From Candidatus Aquicultor sp. (GTDB lineage Bacteria > Actinomycetota > Aquicultoria > Aquicultorales > Aquicultoraceae), in assembly GCA_036504445.1 (NCBI GenBank), contig DASXVE010000030.1, forward strand, positions 57,557 through 121,556: DNA of 64,000 nucleotides. The letters run 5' to 3'. A model generated the notes under the pieces. The model did not search any database, was not told where the DNA came from, and saw nothing but the letters and a program-made list of their open reading frames with translations. Shown here in pieces: positions 10,167 to 19,044 of this stretch. The translations under genes and the position numbers were made by a program. Position 1 is the stretch's first letter. Each line of letters begins with the position of its first letter.

Positions 10167-10200
10167 ATAAAGCTCCCTTGCTAGAATCGGGGGCTTTATT
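10167..10200 (-). terminator. Intrinsic terminator after tRNA-Ser(UGA)
   Basis: On the minus strand AATAAAGCCCCC and GGGAGCTTTATT pair and are followed by TTTTTT. It lies immediately downstream of the tRNA gene. Confidence 0.85.
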
Positions 10201-10204
10201 AATA

Positions 10205-10296
10205 TGGCGGAGAGAGAGGGATTCGAACCCCCGAGGGACTTACGCCCCTAACGGTTTTCAAGACCGCCGCATTCAACCGGACTCTGCCATCTCTCC
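10205..10296 (-). tRNA. tRNA-Ser (anticodon UGA)
   Basis: Class II tRNA: acceptor GGAGAGA/TCTCTCC, anticodon loop CTTGAAA (TGA), long variable arm, encoded CCA. It decodes UCA and wobble codons. It lies 112 bases downstream of serS on the same strand, next to the enzyme that charges it. Confidence 0.97.
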
Positions 10297-10408
10297 ATGT
10301 AGCGGCATGAAGCGCCGTATTTTTCAAACGGTAGTGTACCACATTTTGTCGTGGTTGAAAAACATATACCAACTGCGCCGGCACAAGTTTTCTTTCAGCC
10401 GCTCGTTT

Positions 10409-11692
10409 TTAGAACTTTTGCGCTCGGATGTGCTCGGCACCGCCCATATACGGTTTAAGTGCTTCCGGGATGAGAACAGTGCCGTCTTCTTGCTGGTAGT
10501 TCTCAAGCACCGCGGCAACGGTTCGCCCGATGGCAAGCCCGGAGCCGTTCAGCGTATGCACGAACTGCGGCTTTGCTTTAGGGTTCTCACGGAACCGGAT
10601 GTTGGCACGGCGCGCTTGAAAGTCGGTAAAATTCGAGCATGACGAGATTTCCTTGTAACCGCCAAAGCCCGGCAGCCAGACTTCCAGGTCATACGTCTTG
10701 GCCGCTGAGAACCCTAAATCGCCGGTGGACAGCGCCACGACGCGGTACGGAATGTCGAGTGCTTGCAGGATCGCCTCGGCGTTATTCGTTAGTTTTTCCA
10801 GTTCATCGAATGATGTGTCGGGATGAACGAACTTTACCATCTCGACTTTATTGAACTGGTGCTGCCGGATAATACCGCGCGTGTCTCTACCGGCGGCGCC
10901 CGCTTCGCTTCTGAAGCACGGCGTGTAGGCGCAGTAGTGGCGCGGCAGATCGTCGCCCGAGAGCACCTCATCGCGGTGGATGTTGGTGACCGGAACCTCG
11001 GCGGTCGGAATCAAATACAGGTTATCGTCTTGAATTTTAAACAGGTCTTCCGCGAATTTCGGCAGCTGACCCGTGCCGATAAGGCTTGCGTCGTTGACCA
11101 GAATCGGCGGAAACACCTCGGTGTAACCATGTTTTTGCGTATGCATGTCGAGCATGAGGTTAAGAAGCGCCCGCTCCAGCCGTGCGCCCAAATCCCAGTA
11201 GACGACAAAGCGCGTGCGCGTAATTTTTGCCGCGCGCTCGAAATCTAAAATACCGAGGTCGATACCCAAATCCCAGTGCGGCTTTGGCGTGAAGCGAAAA
11301 TTTTGTTTCTCGCCCCAGGTGCGCACCACTACATTGGCGCATTCATCCACACCGACGGGAACGCTCGCATCGGGAACGTTGGGAATATCGAACATGAGTT
11401 TCTTAAGCTTGTCCTCGAGTTCGGCAAGGCGGTCGTCGAGTTCTTTTATGCTGTCGCCAAGCTCGCGCATGGCTGTGATCTTTTCTTCGGCCGGTTGACC
11501 GGCTTTTTTCAATGTGGCGATCTCGCCGGTTACTACGTTTCGCAGGTTCTTAAGCCGCTCCACCTCAACGATAAAGCGGCGGCGCTCTTCATCGAGCGTG
11601 CGGAAACGGGTAAGGTCTAGATTCGAGTTGCGGTTCTTCAGCGCTTGTTGTACGGTATCTAAATTATCGCGGACCCATCTCATGTCTAACAT
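10409..11692 (-). CDS. serS: Seryl-tRNA synthetase
   Basis: Class II synthetase that charges tRNA-Ser; 427 residues, normal length. The N-terminal antiparallel coiled-coil arm (about 1-110), which contacts the long variable arm of tRNA-Ser, is followed by the catalytic core. Motif 2 is [21 protein letters not shown] and motif 3 is [16 protein letters not shown]. Four serine tRNA genes lie downstream within 8 kb. The ATG touches the pheA stop (TAAATG), so the two genes are probably co-transcribed and coupled. Confidence 0.98.
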   Translation of the reverse strand: MLDMRWVRDNLDTVQQALKNRNSNLDLTRFRTLDEERRRFIVEVERLKNLRNVVTGEIATLKKAGQPAEEKITAMRELGDSIKELDDRLAELEDKLKKLMFDIPNVPDASVPVGVDECANVVVRTWGEKQNFRFTPKPHWDLGIDLGILDFERAAKITRTRFVVYWDLGARLERALLNLMLDMHTQKHGYTEVFPPILVNDASLIGTGQLPKFAEDLFKIQDDNLYLIPTAEVPVTNIHRDEVLSGDDLPRHYCAYTPCFRSEAGAAGRDTRGIIRQHQFNKVEMVKFVHPDTSFDELEKLTNNAEAILQALDIPYRVVALSTGDLGFSAAKTYDLEVWLPGFGGYKEISSCSNFTDFQARRANIRFRENPKAKPQFVHTLNGSGLAIGRTVAAVLENYQQEDGTVLIPEALKPYMGGAEHIRAQKF

Positions 11693-12550
11693 TTATTCAG
11701 CCACCCCATTTGCCATTGGATACGATCCTAAAACCTTTACTTCCCGCACTTTGCAACCCAAGCACTTAAGCGCCGGCTTAATAACATCGTCTTCGATATG
11801 CCCGGCGAAGTCGATGAAGAAACAGTATTCGCCGAGCGCCTTTTTTGTCGGCCTCGACTGAATTTTTGTCAGGTTGATATACCGGTAAGAGAATTCCTGC
11901 AGGATAAGAAGCAGGCTGCCCGGCCGGTCTTCGTAGATAAAACAGACGATTGATGTTTTATCTTTGCCGGTGCGCTCTGCCGGCTCTTTGCCGACGAGAA
12001 CAAAACGCGTCTGGTTGTCTTCAAAATCCTGAATGCCGATGTCGAGCACGGTAAGCCCGTAGATCTGGGCGGCGAGCCGCGGGCCGATTGCGGCTTTGGT
12101 GCCGCCATCTTCGGCGACGAGCTTTGCCGCACCGGCATTACTGCCTGCAAGCTCGATTGTCGCATGCGGTAAATTCTTTGAGAGATAATTGCGGCACTGC
12201 GCAATCGATTGCGGATGCGACACCACGGTTGTGATATCGGAGAGTGTAGCCCCCGGTTGCGTCATCAAGCTATGGTTGATCGGCAGGATAACTTCCTTTT
12301 CTATAACCAGATCGATGGCCTCGAACGCGAGCACGTCGAGTGTTGCCGTAACCGAGCCCTCGATCGAGTTTTCAAAGGGCACGATGCCCTTCTCGACCTC
12401 ACCGCGCTCAATTGCGCGAATTACGTCGGCTTCAGTCGGGTATGGGACGATATCATCATCGCTAACCAGCATAAGTTTTAAAAGGGCTTCCTGCGTATAG
12501 GTGCCCCGCGGCCCCAGAAAGCCGATTTTCTTGCCCACTGTATTGCGCAA
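11693..12550 (-). CDS. pheA: Prephenate dehydratase
   Basis: Converts prephenate to phenylpyruvate in phenylalanine synthesis. The 285-residue protein has the catalytic PDT domain (about 9-185, starting FLGPRGTYTQEA and containing the TRF-type motif NQTRFVLVG) and a C-terminal ACT domain (about 200-275). The Phe-binding region of the ACT domain includes GSLLLILQEF and NLTKIQSRP. It is a monofunctional enzyme without chorismate mutase. The most likely start is TTG, with AAAGGA nine bases upstream; GTG four codons later is possible. It lies directly in front of serS. Confidence 0.95.
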   Translation of the reverse strand: MRNTVGKKIGFLGPRGTYTQEALLKLMLVSDDDIVPYPTEADVIRAIERGEVEKGIVPFENSIEGSVTATLDVLAFEAIDLVIEKEVILPINHSLMTQPGATLSDITTVVSHPQSIAQCRNYLSKNLPHATIELAGSNAGAAKLVAEDGGTKAAIGPRLAAQIYGLTVLDIGIQDFEDNQTRFVLVGKEPAERTGKDKTSIVCFIYEDRPGSLLLILQEFSYRYINLTKIQSRPTKKALGEYCFFIDFAGHIEDDVIKPALKCLGCKVREVKVLGSYPMANGVAE

Positions 12551-12582
12551 AAGCGCACATCCTTTCTTTATCCCTGCCCAGT

Positions 12583-13077
12583 CTAAGCCCTGTTCGGTAC
12601 AGTGCCGAGCGCCTGAGAGATGGCCTGGCGTTCTTCACCCGAGAGATTATATTCCGAGTCGCCCTGACGAATCATCTTTGCATAGCATCTGCTTTCCTGG
12701 CGCCCGTTAATGGCGCAGATAACCATGCCGTCCCCATTATTATCGAGCAGTGCCGCCGCAAAGCTTAGCTTTCCGCCGGTATCCTCAAAGGCGTCGAAAC
12801 GCACTACCCCGACTCGTTGTACCGCTCTTTGAAGCAGATGACTGAGCTCTACCTGTTCGGATTTTATAGCATCGAGCTCGGTGCGTACCGCGGTGAACTC
12901 GGTCAAACTCTGTTTAACCGCGCCGACAAAGTCCCCGTTCTCACCGGCTTGCGCGATAGCTTTTTCTCTTGTAGTAATCTTTCCTACACGTATACTAATG
13001 ACAAGGATCCAGATCGCCAAAATTAGCCAGCCGGCTGCGGAGATTGTTGCAACAAGACTACCATTAATTGCTTCCAT
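12583..13077 (-). CDS. DUF4446 family membrane-anchored protein
   Basis: A 164-residue protein of unknown function. One N-terminal membrane helix (about 8-30) is followed by a charged, probably coiled-coil stretch (about 35-85). The conserved globular part carries the DUF4446 hallmarks VVRFDAFEDTGGKLSFAAALLD and GMVICAINGRQESRCYAKMI in shorter pieces. The ATG at 13077 is preferred because AAGGGG lies 5-6 bases upstream; a GTG two codons earlier overlaps that site. This family is widespread in Gram-positive bacteria, often near parAB and the origin, which agrees with the window. Function is not known. Confidence 0.85.
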   Translation of the reverse strand: MEAINGSLVATISAAGWLILAIWILVISIRVGKITTREKAIAQAGENGDFVGAVKQSLTEFTAVRTELDAIKSEQVELSHLLQRAVQRVGVVRFDAFEDTGGKLSFAAALLDNNGDGMVICAINGRQESRCYAKMIRQGDSEYNLSGEERQAISQALGTVPNRA

Positions 13078-13212
13078 TGCCACCCCTTTGGTCGCAGAGA
13101 CTATTACGTCATAATTGTCACAGATTATACACTAGATATCCGCTATTTGCATCATGGGAACTGGTATATAAGCAGCATAAGGCATACGTCAATTGGTAGG
13201 AGGCTTTTTAAC

Positions 13213-14382
13213 ATGAAAGTTGCATATATTGACTGTTTTGCAGGTGTGAGCGGCGACATGTTTGCCGGTGCGCTGCTTGACGCGGGATTGCCGATCGGCG
13301 TCCTCGAAAAAGAGCTCGCGAAACTCCCCGTCGGCGATTACGAGATATCGGCGAAAAAGGTGCTCAAGCAGCATATCAGTGCGACCAAATTTACAGTTAC
13401 GGTCGGGGAACAGCATATCGTTCGAACGTGGCGCAATGTACGCGAGCTCATCGAAGCGAGTTCGCTCGATTACGCGATTAAGGTAGACTCGCTCGCCGTC
13501 TTTGCGCGAATTGCAAACGCCGAGGCGAAAGTGCACGGCAAACCGGTTGAACAGGTTCACTTTCATGAGGTCGGCGCGGTCGATTCTATCGTCGATATCG
13601 TCGCCGGTGTTGTGGGCGTACATCATTTAGGCATCGAGAAACTCTATTCATCACCGGTGGCAACCGGCACCGGCATGGTTAAGACCGAGCACGGCACTCT
13701 CCCCGTTCCTGCTCCGGCAACGCTCGAGATACTGGAAGGCGCGCCGATCTATGGCGGCGGTATCACCGCCGAGCTGACGACCCCGACCGGAGCGGCGCTG
13801 CTCATGCACTTCGCCACGTTTGTTGAAGATATCCCGCAGAACAAGCTTGAGGCCACCGGCTACGGCGCGGGCAGCAGCACGCTTGAAATACCCAATGTGG
13901 TACGCATCCTCGTTGGGGAAGAAGAGCGGGTCGCAGAACAAGACGTAGTGCTTCTTGAGACCAATATCGATGACGCACCGGCCGAAGTTTTGGGTTACAC
14001 CATGCAGGCGCTCTTTGAGCTCGGCGCGCTCGACGTTTGGTTCATCCCGATTGAAATGAAAAAGAGCCGCCCAGCGGTGATGCTGAGCGCTCTTACCCCG
14101 ATGGGCATCGAAGAGCAAGCCATCGATGTCATATTCGCCGAAACCTCGACGCTCGGCGTACGCGTACGCCGACAATCGCGACGGATTGCCGAGCGAGAAA
14201 TAATAAGCGTGGACACGCCTTTTGGTAAGGTGCGAGCTAAAGTGGGCACATATAAGGGAAAAATTATCGCCGTTTCGCCGGAATATGAAGATGTAAGCAA
14301 GCTCGCCCTTGCAACAGGGCGTCCTTTCAAGGATATCTTTGACGCCGCCCGGCAAGCGGCGAGTTCAATTAGAAATAGGTGA
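13213..14382 (+). CDS. larC: Nickel-pincer cofactor biosynthesis protein LarC
   Basis: LarC inserts nickel into the pyridinium-3,5-bisthiocarboxylate mononucleotide cofactor used by lactate racemase and related enzymes, in a CTP-dependent reaction. The 389-residue protein starts with MKVAYIDCFAGVSGDM, has the His-rich motif VHFHEVGAVDSIVDIV and the ELTTPTGAALL segment typical of LarC (DUF111). It is one uninterrupted frame, unlike species in which larC is split by a programmed frameshift. AGGAGG lies 9 bases before the chosen ATG; an ATG 22 codons upstream lacks support. larB and larE are not in the window. The TGA overlaps the ribosome site of the next gene. Confidence 0.94.
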   Translation: MKVAYIDCFAGVSGDMFAGALLDAGLPIGVLEKELAKLPVGDYEISAKKVLKQHISATKFTVTVGEQHIVRTWRNVRELIEASSLDYAIKVDSLAVFARIANAEAKVHGKPVEQVHFHEVGAVDSIVDIVAGVVGVHHLGIEKLYSSPVATGTGMVKTEHGTLPVPAPATLEILEGAPIYGGGITAELTTPTGAALLMHFATFVEDIPQNKLEATGYGAGSSTLEIPNVVRILVGEEERVAEQDVVLLETNIDDAPAEVLGYTMQALFELGALDVWFIPIEMKKSRPAVMLSALTPMGIEEQAIDVIFAETSTLGVRVRRQSRRIAEREIISVDTPFGKVRAKVGTYKGKIIAVSPEYEDVSKLALATGRPFKDIFDAARQAASSIRNR

Positions 14383-14388
14383 TCGTGT

Positions 14389-14982
14389 ATGCCGGCATGG
14401 CATATCTTTATGGAGGCGGCAAAAACACTTGATGATGCCGGAATCGATTTTGTATTATGCGGTGGAATCGCGGTGCGGCTCTATGGTCGAGTTCGAGAAA
14501 CCACCGATGTTGATTTTCTGATCAGCGAAGAGGACGTGGACCAAGCGCTCGAATTTCTCGGTGAAGCCGGGTTTAAGATAAAGCGAACCGATCCGAGGTG
14601 GCTGTTCCAGGCATTTAAGGATACCTCCAAGGTCGACCTCATCTTCGAGGCGATGGGTGCCGTTCGCCTTTCCGAGGAAGTCAGGGAGCATGCCAAACCG
14701 GCTGAGATTGAGGGCTACACCTACCGCGTTATCGCGCCGGAAGATCTGCTCATTATGAAGGCTCATTCGTTGAGCGAAGAGCGGCCGCGCGATCTGTTCG
14801 ATGCGTTTTCGATTATTAAAGAGACCGATGGGAAATTGGATTGGCATTATTTTCTCGACCGCTCCCGCCCCCGGGCACAGCGGATGCTTGGCCTCCTGCT
14901 CTTTGCCAAATCCGAACATGAAATATCCGCATTTGTGCCGGGCTGGGTAATCCAGCGGCTGGTGAGCTATCTTCCTACGTAA
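14389..14982 (+). CDS. Nucleotidyltransferase-fold protein (AbiEii/DUF6036-like)
   Basis: A 197-residue protein with the minimal nucleotidyltransferase signature CGGIAVRLYGRVRETTDVDFL: GG at about 25-26 and the metal-binding DVDF at about 41-44. It is followed by the APEDLLIMKAHSLSEERPRDLFDA helix pattern common in AbiEii-like and related proteins. The ribosome site AGGTGA overlaps the larC stop and is 6 bases from the ATG, so it is translationally coupled to larC. No antitoxin partner of the AbiEi type is adjacent, so a toxin role is not supported; a role linked to LarC is only a context guess. Confidence 0.75.
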   Translation: MPAWHIFMEAAKTLDDAGIDFVLCGGIAVRLYGRVRETTDVDFLISEEDVDQALEFLGEAGFKIKRTDPRWLFQAFKDTSKVDLIFEAMGAVRLSEEVREHAKPAEIEGYTYRVIAPEDLLIMKAHSLSEERPRDLFDAFSIIKETDGKLDWHYFLDRSRPRAQRMLGLLLFAKSEHEISAFVPGWVIQRLVSYLPT

Positions 14983-15008
14983 CGGCGAGTCATCGCCCTG
15001 CTCACTAA

Positions 15009-15722
15009 TTATTTACTGAGGGGAAAGATACCGTACGGACGCCCCATGGTCGGCAAAGCGACATTTCGAACCGGCACGCCGCCAGCCGTAATACCCTTCT
15101 CGCTGCCGTAGTGCGCGTGCCCGTGAAAGACCAGGTCGGCCCCGAGTTTGTCGATCGGTTCGGCCATAATCGATGCGCCGAGGAAAGCGTACACCTCGGG
15201 GGGCTCGCCGAACAGTGTATCTTTGATCGGCGAGTAGTGCAGCAAGACAATGCGATAATCGCTCTCCAGAGACAATAAGCCACGACGGATGCGCTCCGCT
15301 TCGTTGACGCCTTCCCGATACATCAAGCGAAATATCTCTTCACCAAAATCGGGAAGCGCCCTGATACCGAACCCGCCGCCAAAGCCCTTGGTTCCTACAA
15401 ATCCGATCGTTTCATTATCTACCTGGATAACGGTGGTTTGCCCGTCGAGAACGGTAATGCCCCCATCAAGAAGAACCTGGGCGATGTCTTCTTGTTGGCG
15501 CATATGGTAATCGTGGTTTCCCAGCACGGTAACCACCGGAATCCGTGCGTCCGCTAGGGATTCGACCAGATATTTTGCCTCGTCGGCAAGGCCGTGCGCG
15601 GTGAGGTCGCCGGCAATCGCCAGCACATCGGCCTTGGTATGAATATTTGTAAAGCCCGCCTGGAGCATTTGCACATTACCCCGCTGGGCATGCACGTCAC
15701 CGACGGCGGCGATTCGCACCAT
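15009..15722 (-). CDS. Calcineurin-like metallophosphoesterase
   Basis: Soluble binuclear metallophosphoesterase, about 237 residues. The metal-binding motifs are in order: GDVHAQ (about 8-13), GDLTAHG, GNHDYH, LLHYSP and FHGHAHYG. No signal peptide or membrane segment. The ATG at 15722 is preferred: GGGGGA lies 9 bases upstream and the protein then opens with MVRIAAVGDVH, where a first metal motif is expected; a GTG ten codons earlier also exists. The substrate cannot be predicted. It is convergent with the nucleotidyltransferase gene. Confidence 0.87.
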   Translation of the reverse strand: MVRIAAVGDVHAQRGNVQMLQAGFTNIHTKADVLAIAGDLTAHGLADEAKYLVESLADARIPVVTVLGNHDYHMRQQEDIAQVLLDGGITVLDGQTTVIQVDNETIGFVGTKGFGGGFGIRALPDFGEEIFRLMYREGVNEAERIRRGLLSLESDYRIVLLHYSPIKDTLFGEPPEVYAFLGASIMAEPIDKLGADLVFHGHAHYGSEKGITAGGVPVRNVALPTMGRPYGIFPLSK

Positions 15723-15830
15723 ACATTGCATTCCCCCACACAAATATTCCACTTCGTAAGCATATTAAGGCGTCCTGAGCGAAAACCGGCTAAAAAATAT
15801 AGGCTTGCTCGAGGGTGAAATTACGCGTTA

Positions 15831-15853
15831 AAAAAGGGCCGCATGCGCGACCC
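15831..15853 (-). terminator. Intrinsic terminator after tRNA-Leu(CAG)
   Basis: On the minus strand GGGTCGC-GCAT-GCGGCCC forms a hairpin followed by TTTTTT, just downstream of the tRNA. Confidence 0.8.
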
Positions 15854-15856
15854 CTG

Positions 15857-15940
15857 TGCGAGAAGGGGGACTTGAACCCCCACCCGGTTACCCGGACTAG
15901 ACCCTGAACCTAGCGCGTCTGCCGATTCCGCCATTCTCGC
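15857..15940 (-). tRNA. tRNA-Leu (anticodon CAG)
   Basis: Class II tRNA: acceptor GCGAGAA/TTCTCGC, anticodon loop TTCAGGG (CAG), long variable arm, T arm GGGGG-TTCAAGT-CCCCC, discriminator A, no encoded CCA. It decodes CUG. Confidence 0.95.
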
Positions 15941-16107
15941 GAGGATAACCTATGTAATAACCATTTACGAACTTGCGTTATGCTTGTAGCCTTTTGTTTC
16001 GTGTAGATTCTGCTAACATAGAAGCTGCGCAGATTAGAATATACCATTTTACCGACTTTCGCAATATGGGCAAGGACAAAGCCCTTATAACATCGAAGTA
16101 GTATTAG

Positions 16108-17892
16108 ATGAACTCTAAGACGGACGACCTCCTACTAAACCGATACGAAATTATCTCTAAGCTCGGTAGCGGCGGCTTCTCCGATGTCTACAAAGCTTTT
16201 GATACCCGCATGGAACGAGAAGTCGCTATTAAGCGCATCCGGTTGCAGCGAAATTCTGCCGAGCGGGTATTGCGCGAGGCGCGAACCGTTGCGCTCTTAA
16301 ACCACCCCAATATCGTCACCATGCATGAGTTTGAGGAAGACGGCGACGCGTGTTATCTCATCATGGAGCTTATCGAGGGCGTACCGCTCTCCGAAGTAAT
16401 CGCCCAGGAAGCGCCGCTTGCCCAGCACGAGACGATCGCCATCGCCATTGAGATCTGCAGGGCGCTCGAGGCGGCGCACGCCAACGGGATCGTCCACCGT
16501 GATATTAAACCGGATAATGTGATGATTCTCTATGACGGGCGCTTGAAAGTTATGGATTTCGGAATCGCCCGTATCAAGGGCGCTTCAACCGCGACCAGCG
16601 GAGATATCATCGGAACATTCGCCTATATGTCCCCCGAACAAACGCGGGGCGAGCTTGTTGACGAGCGAAGCGACATCTTTTCGCTCGGAACGGTTTTATA
16701 CGAGATGCTGACCAAACGCGCGCCCTTTAGCGGCGGTACTGTCCCCGAAACGTTGCACTGCGTCCAGACCGTCGAGCCGCCCCCGCCGAGCACGTTTAAC
16801 CAGGCGGTCAGCCCCGAGCTCGACGCCTGCGTGATGACGGCTTTAGCGAAAGATATATACTCGCGCTATCCAAAGGCAGCCGATTTAAGAGAGCATTTAG
16901 AATACATCCGAACCAGCATTACGCCGGCCGATGTTATTCTCGCAGGATTGGCCGACCGGTGCGCCTATGCCGAAGACGAGGACCAGATTGATTTAGATGA
17001 CATTGAGACGTGGCGGACCAGATTGTGGCATGGGATTAGCGAGCGCTCAACCGTTATCGCGAGAACCTCGGTCGCCGCGGCGCTGGCATATCCGTTTTTA
17101 CCGATACTGCACGAATGGTTCGGCATACCGACCGGTGTCGCCGGTTTTGCCGCGACGATTATTTTCCTTGCGGTGCTCCTGCACCCGGAATACGGTATCG
17201 GTATTTCGTTTCTCATGCTGGCGCTAGCCACGCTGCGCCAATCCTTTGGCTTATCTATTATCCTGGCGCTCACCCTCGGGCCATACTGGTACGTTATCTC
17301 GCGCCGGTGGCCGCTTATCTCCGTTGCGCCGGTCGGCGGTGTAGCATGCGGGCTCCTTAAATTGCCGTTTGTATTTCCGATTCTTTCAGGCTTGCTCGCC
17401 CGCCCTCTCGCGGCGGCAGCCGGCGCCGGCCTTGGCTGTTTACTCTTTGAACTGACGACGATTTTCTTGCCGCATAGCGCAATGCCCGAACTCATCAAAA
17501 GCTACGGCGTGTGGGAGGCGATCCGGGGTGACTTCAACCCGGTGCATGTCGCGAGCTTGATTATAGCACCATTTATTAAATATCCTCTTTTGCTTCTACA
17601 GCCGTTTCTCTGGGCCGCCGTCGGCTGGTTTACGTCGATAGTGCGCGGCTCACGCCGTTGGGCCAGCGCGACCATTGCGGGGTTCGTCGCCCTAGTTATG
17701 GGTTACCAGAGCTTGCTAAGCAAGTTCGGTAGCAGCCAATTTGATACGGGCGCCTTGATGCAGGCTCTGTCATTTTCACTTATAATACTTTTACTGCTTC
17801 TCATCTTCCGGCCCCCGGCATGGGAAGCAGATGTGGAACCGGAAATTGTGGACGAATACGCTGATGAGTCCACGTCGGAGGTAGTTTCGTGA
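16108..17892 (+). CDS. Ser/Thr protein kinase with polytopic membrane C-terminus
   Basis: A 594-residue Hanks-type kinase. The catalytic domain (about 8-270) has the P-loop LGSGGFSDVYKAF, the Lys in VAIKRI, the catalytic loop HRDIKPDNV, the DFG motif DFGIARI and the activation segment GTFAYMSPEQ, all intact. Instead of one helix plus PASTA repeats, the C-terminal 250 residues (about 312-580) form a series of roughly seven to eight hydrophobic segments. It ends in an acidic tail. It is the first gene of the fhaA-fhaB-pstP-rodA-pbpA-pknB run and overlaps fhaA by 4 bases (GTGA). Actinobacterial operons usually contain PknA here or before pknB; this seems to take that place. Confidence 0.9.
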   Translation: MNSKTDDLLLNRYEIISKLGSGGFSDVYKAFDTRMEREVAIKRIRLQRNSAERVLREARTVALLNHPNIVTMHEFEEDGDACYLIMELIEGVPLSEVIAQEAPLAQHETIAIAIEICRALEAAHANGIVHRDIKPDNVMILYDGRLKVMDFGIARIKGASTATSGDIIGTFAYMSPEQTRGELVDERSDIFSLGTVLYEMLTKRAPFSGGTVPETLHCVQTVEPPPPSTFNQAVSPELDACVMTALAKDIYSRYPKAADLREHLEYIRTSITPADVILAGLADRCAYAEDEDQIDLDDIETWRTRLWHGISERSTVIARTSVAAALAYPFLPILHEWFGIPTGVAGFAATIIFLAVLLHPEYGIGISFLMLALATLRQSFGLSIILALTLGPYWYVISRRWPLISVAPVGGVACGLLKLPFVFPILSGLLARPLAAAAGAGLGCLLFELTTIFLPHSAMPELIKSYGVWEAIRGDFNPVHVASLIIAPFIKYPLLLLQPFLWAAVGWFTSIVRGSRRWASATIAGFVALVMGYQSLLSKFGSSQFDTGALMQALSFSLIILLLLLIFRPPAWEADVEPEIVDEYADESTSEVVS

Positions 17893-18620
17893 GTTTGCTT
17901 CGCGATTTTGAAAACAGGCTCGAATCGATTTTCGAGGGATTTTTCGCCAAACAATTTAAATCCGGCGTGCAGCCGGTGGAAATAGCAAAAAAGCTGGCGC
18001 GGGAGATGGATTCCAACCGCACCATCAGCGTTTCGAAACTCTACGTACCCAATCGCTTTACGATTACAGTTAGCGAAGAGGACGCCAAGCGTCTCAAGCA
18101 ATTCGAAAAAGACCTGGTGGCCGAGTTGCAAAGTTTCCTCTTCTCGCACGCCGAAGAAGAAGGGTACGATCTCCTCGGGCGTCCGCGAATCGAGTTCACG
18201 CCATCACCTGAACTCTCACTCGGTGAAGTAATAATTTCAAGCTGTCTGGAAAGCTGCGACACCAATGAGGTTGCCGTGCCAATAGAACAAACGCGCGTGG
18301 TAAGACCTATCCCTTATCGTGAGAAACAGGCATATCTAGTCCGGGTAACGAATGACGGTGAGACGAAAATCGCGCTCGATGATAGAGCGATGCGCATAGG
18401 GCGCTCGGCCGATAACCATGTCGTCATCCCCGATCCTAATGTTTCGCGGCACCATGCACAAATCGATGCCAACGGTGAGAGTTACGTGCTGCGCGATCTT
18501 AACAGCACGAACGGCACGTTAGTTAACGGATCGAAGGTGGTCTCGCATGTGCTGAAAGCCGGTGACCAGGTAACAATCGGCATGACCAAGTTCATCTTCA
18601 GGAGCGATGCGCATGTTTAA
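17889..18620 (+). CDS. fhaA: FHA domain protein FhaA (DUF3662-FHA)
   Basis: Phosphothreonine-binding adaptor of cell-wall and division control. The 243-residue protein has an N-terminal DUF3662 domain (about 1-115, opening LLRDFENRLESIFEGFF) and a C-terminal FHA domain (about 160-243) with IGRSADNHVVIPDPNVSRHH and LNSTNGTLVNG, which carries the Arg and Ser/His needed for pThr binding. The start is GTG overlapping the kinase stop (GTGA). Mycobacterial FhaA binds phosphorylated MviN; the same kind of role is likely but not shown here. Confidence 0.93.
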   Translation: MSLLRDFENRLESIFEGFFAKQFKSGVQPVEIAKKLAREMDSNRTISVSKLYVPNRFTITVSEEDAKRLKQFEKDLVAELQSFLFSHAEEEGYDLLGRPRIEFTPSPELSLGEVIISSCLESCDTNEVAVPIEQTRVVRPIPYREKQAYLVRVTNDGETKIALDDRAMRIGRSADNHVVIPDPNVSRHHAQIDANGESYVLRDLNSTNGTLVNGSKVVSHVLKAGDQVTIGMTKFIFRSDAHV

Positions 18621-19044
18621 TGAAGTAACGCTCGCCCTGCAAGCAGCGCTGATTGTGCTTCTTTATCTCTTCGTGTTTGTTACAGTTCGAGTTATCGCAC
18701 GCGACACGAGCTCCATGTCTCAGGTCGCGCCAAAAGCAACGAGGGTTATCGATGAGCAAGCTGATCTTTTGGTGACCAATGCCGGCAACGGGAGTGCAAG
18801 CTACCCGATTTACGAACAACTTCTGATCGGGCGCAGTCCCGATTGTGATATCGTTCTTGAAGACAGCTTTGTCTCCGGGCACCACGCGCGCGTGTACCGC
18901 ACGTCGTCCACGTATTGGCTCGAAGACTTGCATAGCACGAACGGTACGATGTATAAAGGTACGCAGATCGAACAACCTATCGAACTCGCCAAAGGCAGCG
19001 AGTTCAGTATTGGCCAAAACGCGTTTCAACTTATATGCTCATGA
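18613..19044 (+). CDS. fhaB: Membrane-anchored FHA domain protein FhaB
   Basis: A 143-residue FhaB-like protein. One N-terminal membrane helix (about 6-28) is followed by a linker and an FHA domain with LLIGRSPDCDIVL, SFVSGHHARVY and LHSTNGTMYKG. The ATG at 18613 is chosen because AGGAG lies 8 bases upstream; an ATG two codons earlier is too close to it. The gene overlaps fhaA by 8 bases and pstP by 4. FhaB (FipA) of mycobacteria links kinase signalling with FtsZ/FtsQ; here only domain and context support that. Confidence 0.92.
   Translation: MFNEVTLALQAALIVLLYLFVFVTVRVIARDTSSMSQVAPKATRVIDEQADLLVTNAGNGSASYPIYEQLLIGRSPDCDIVLEDSFVSGHHARVYRTSSTYWLEDLHSTNGTMYKGTQIEQPIELAKGSEFSIGQNAFQLICS

Noticed and set aside
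14389..14982. AbiE-type toxin-antitoxin system
   Set aside because: The nucleotidyltransferase fold is similar, but no AbiEi-like antitoxin is adjacent and the gene is coupled to larC.
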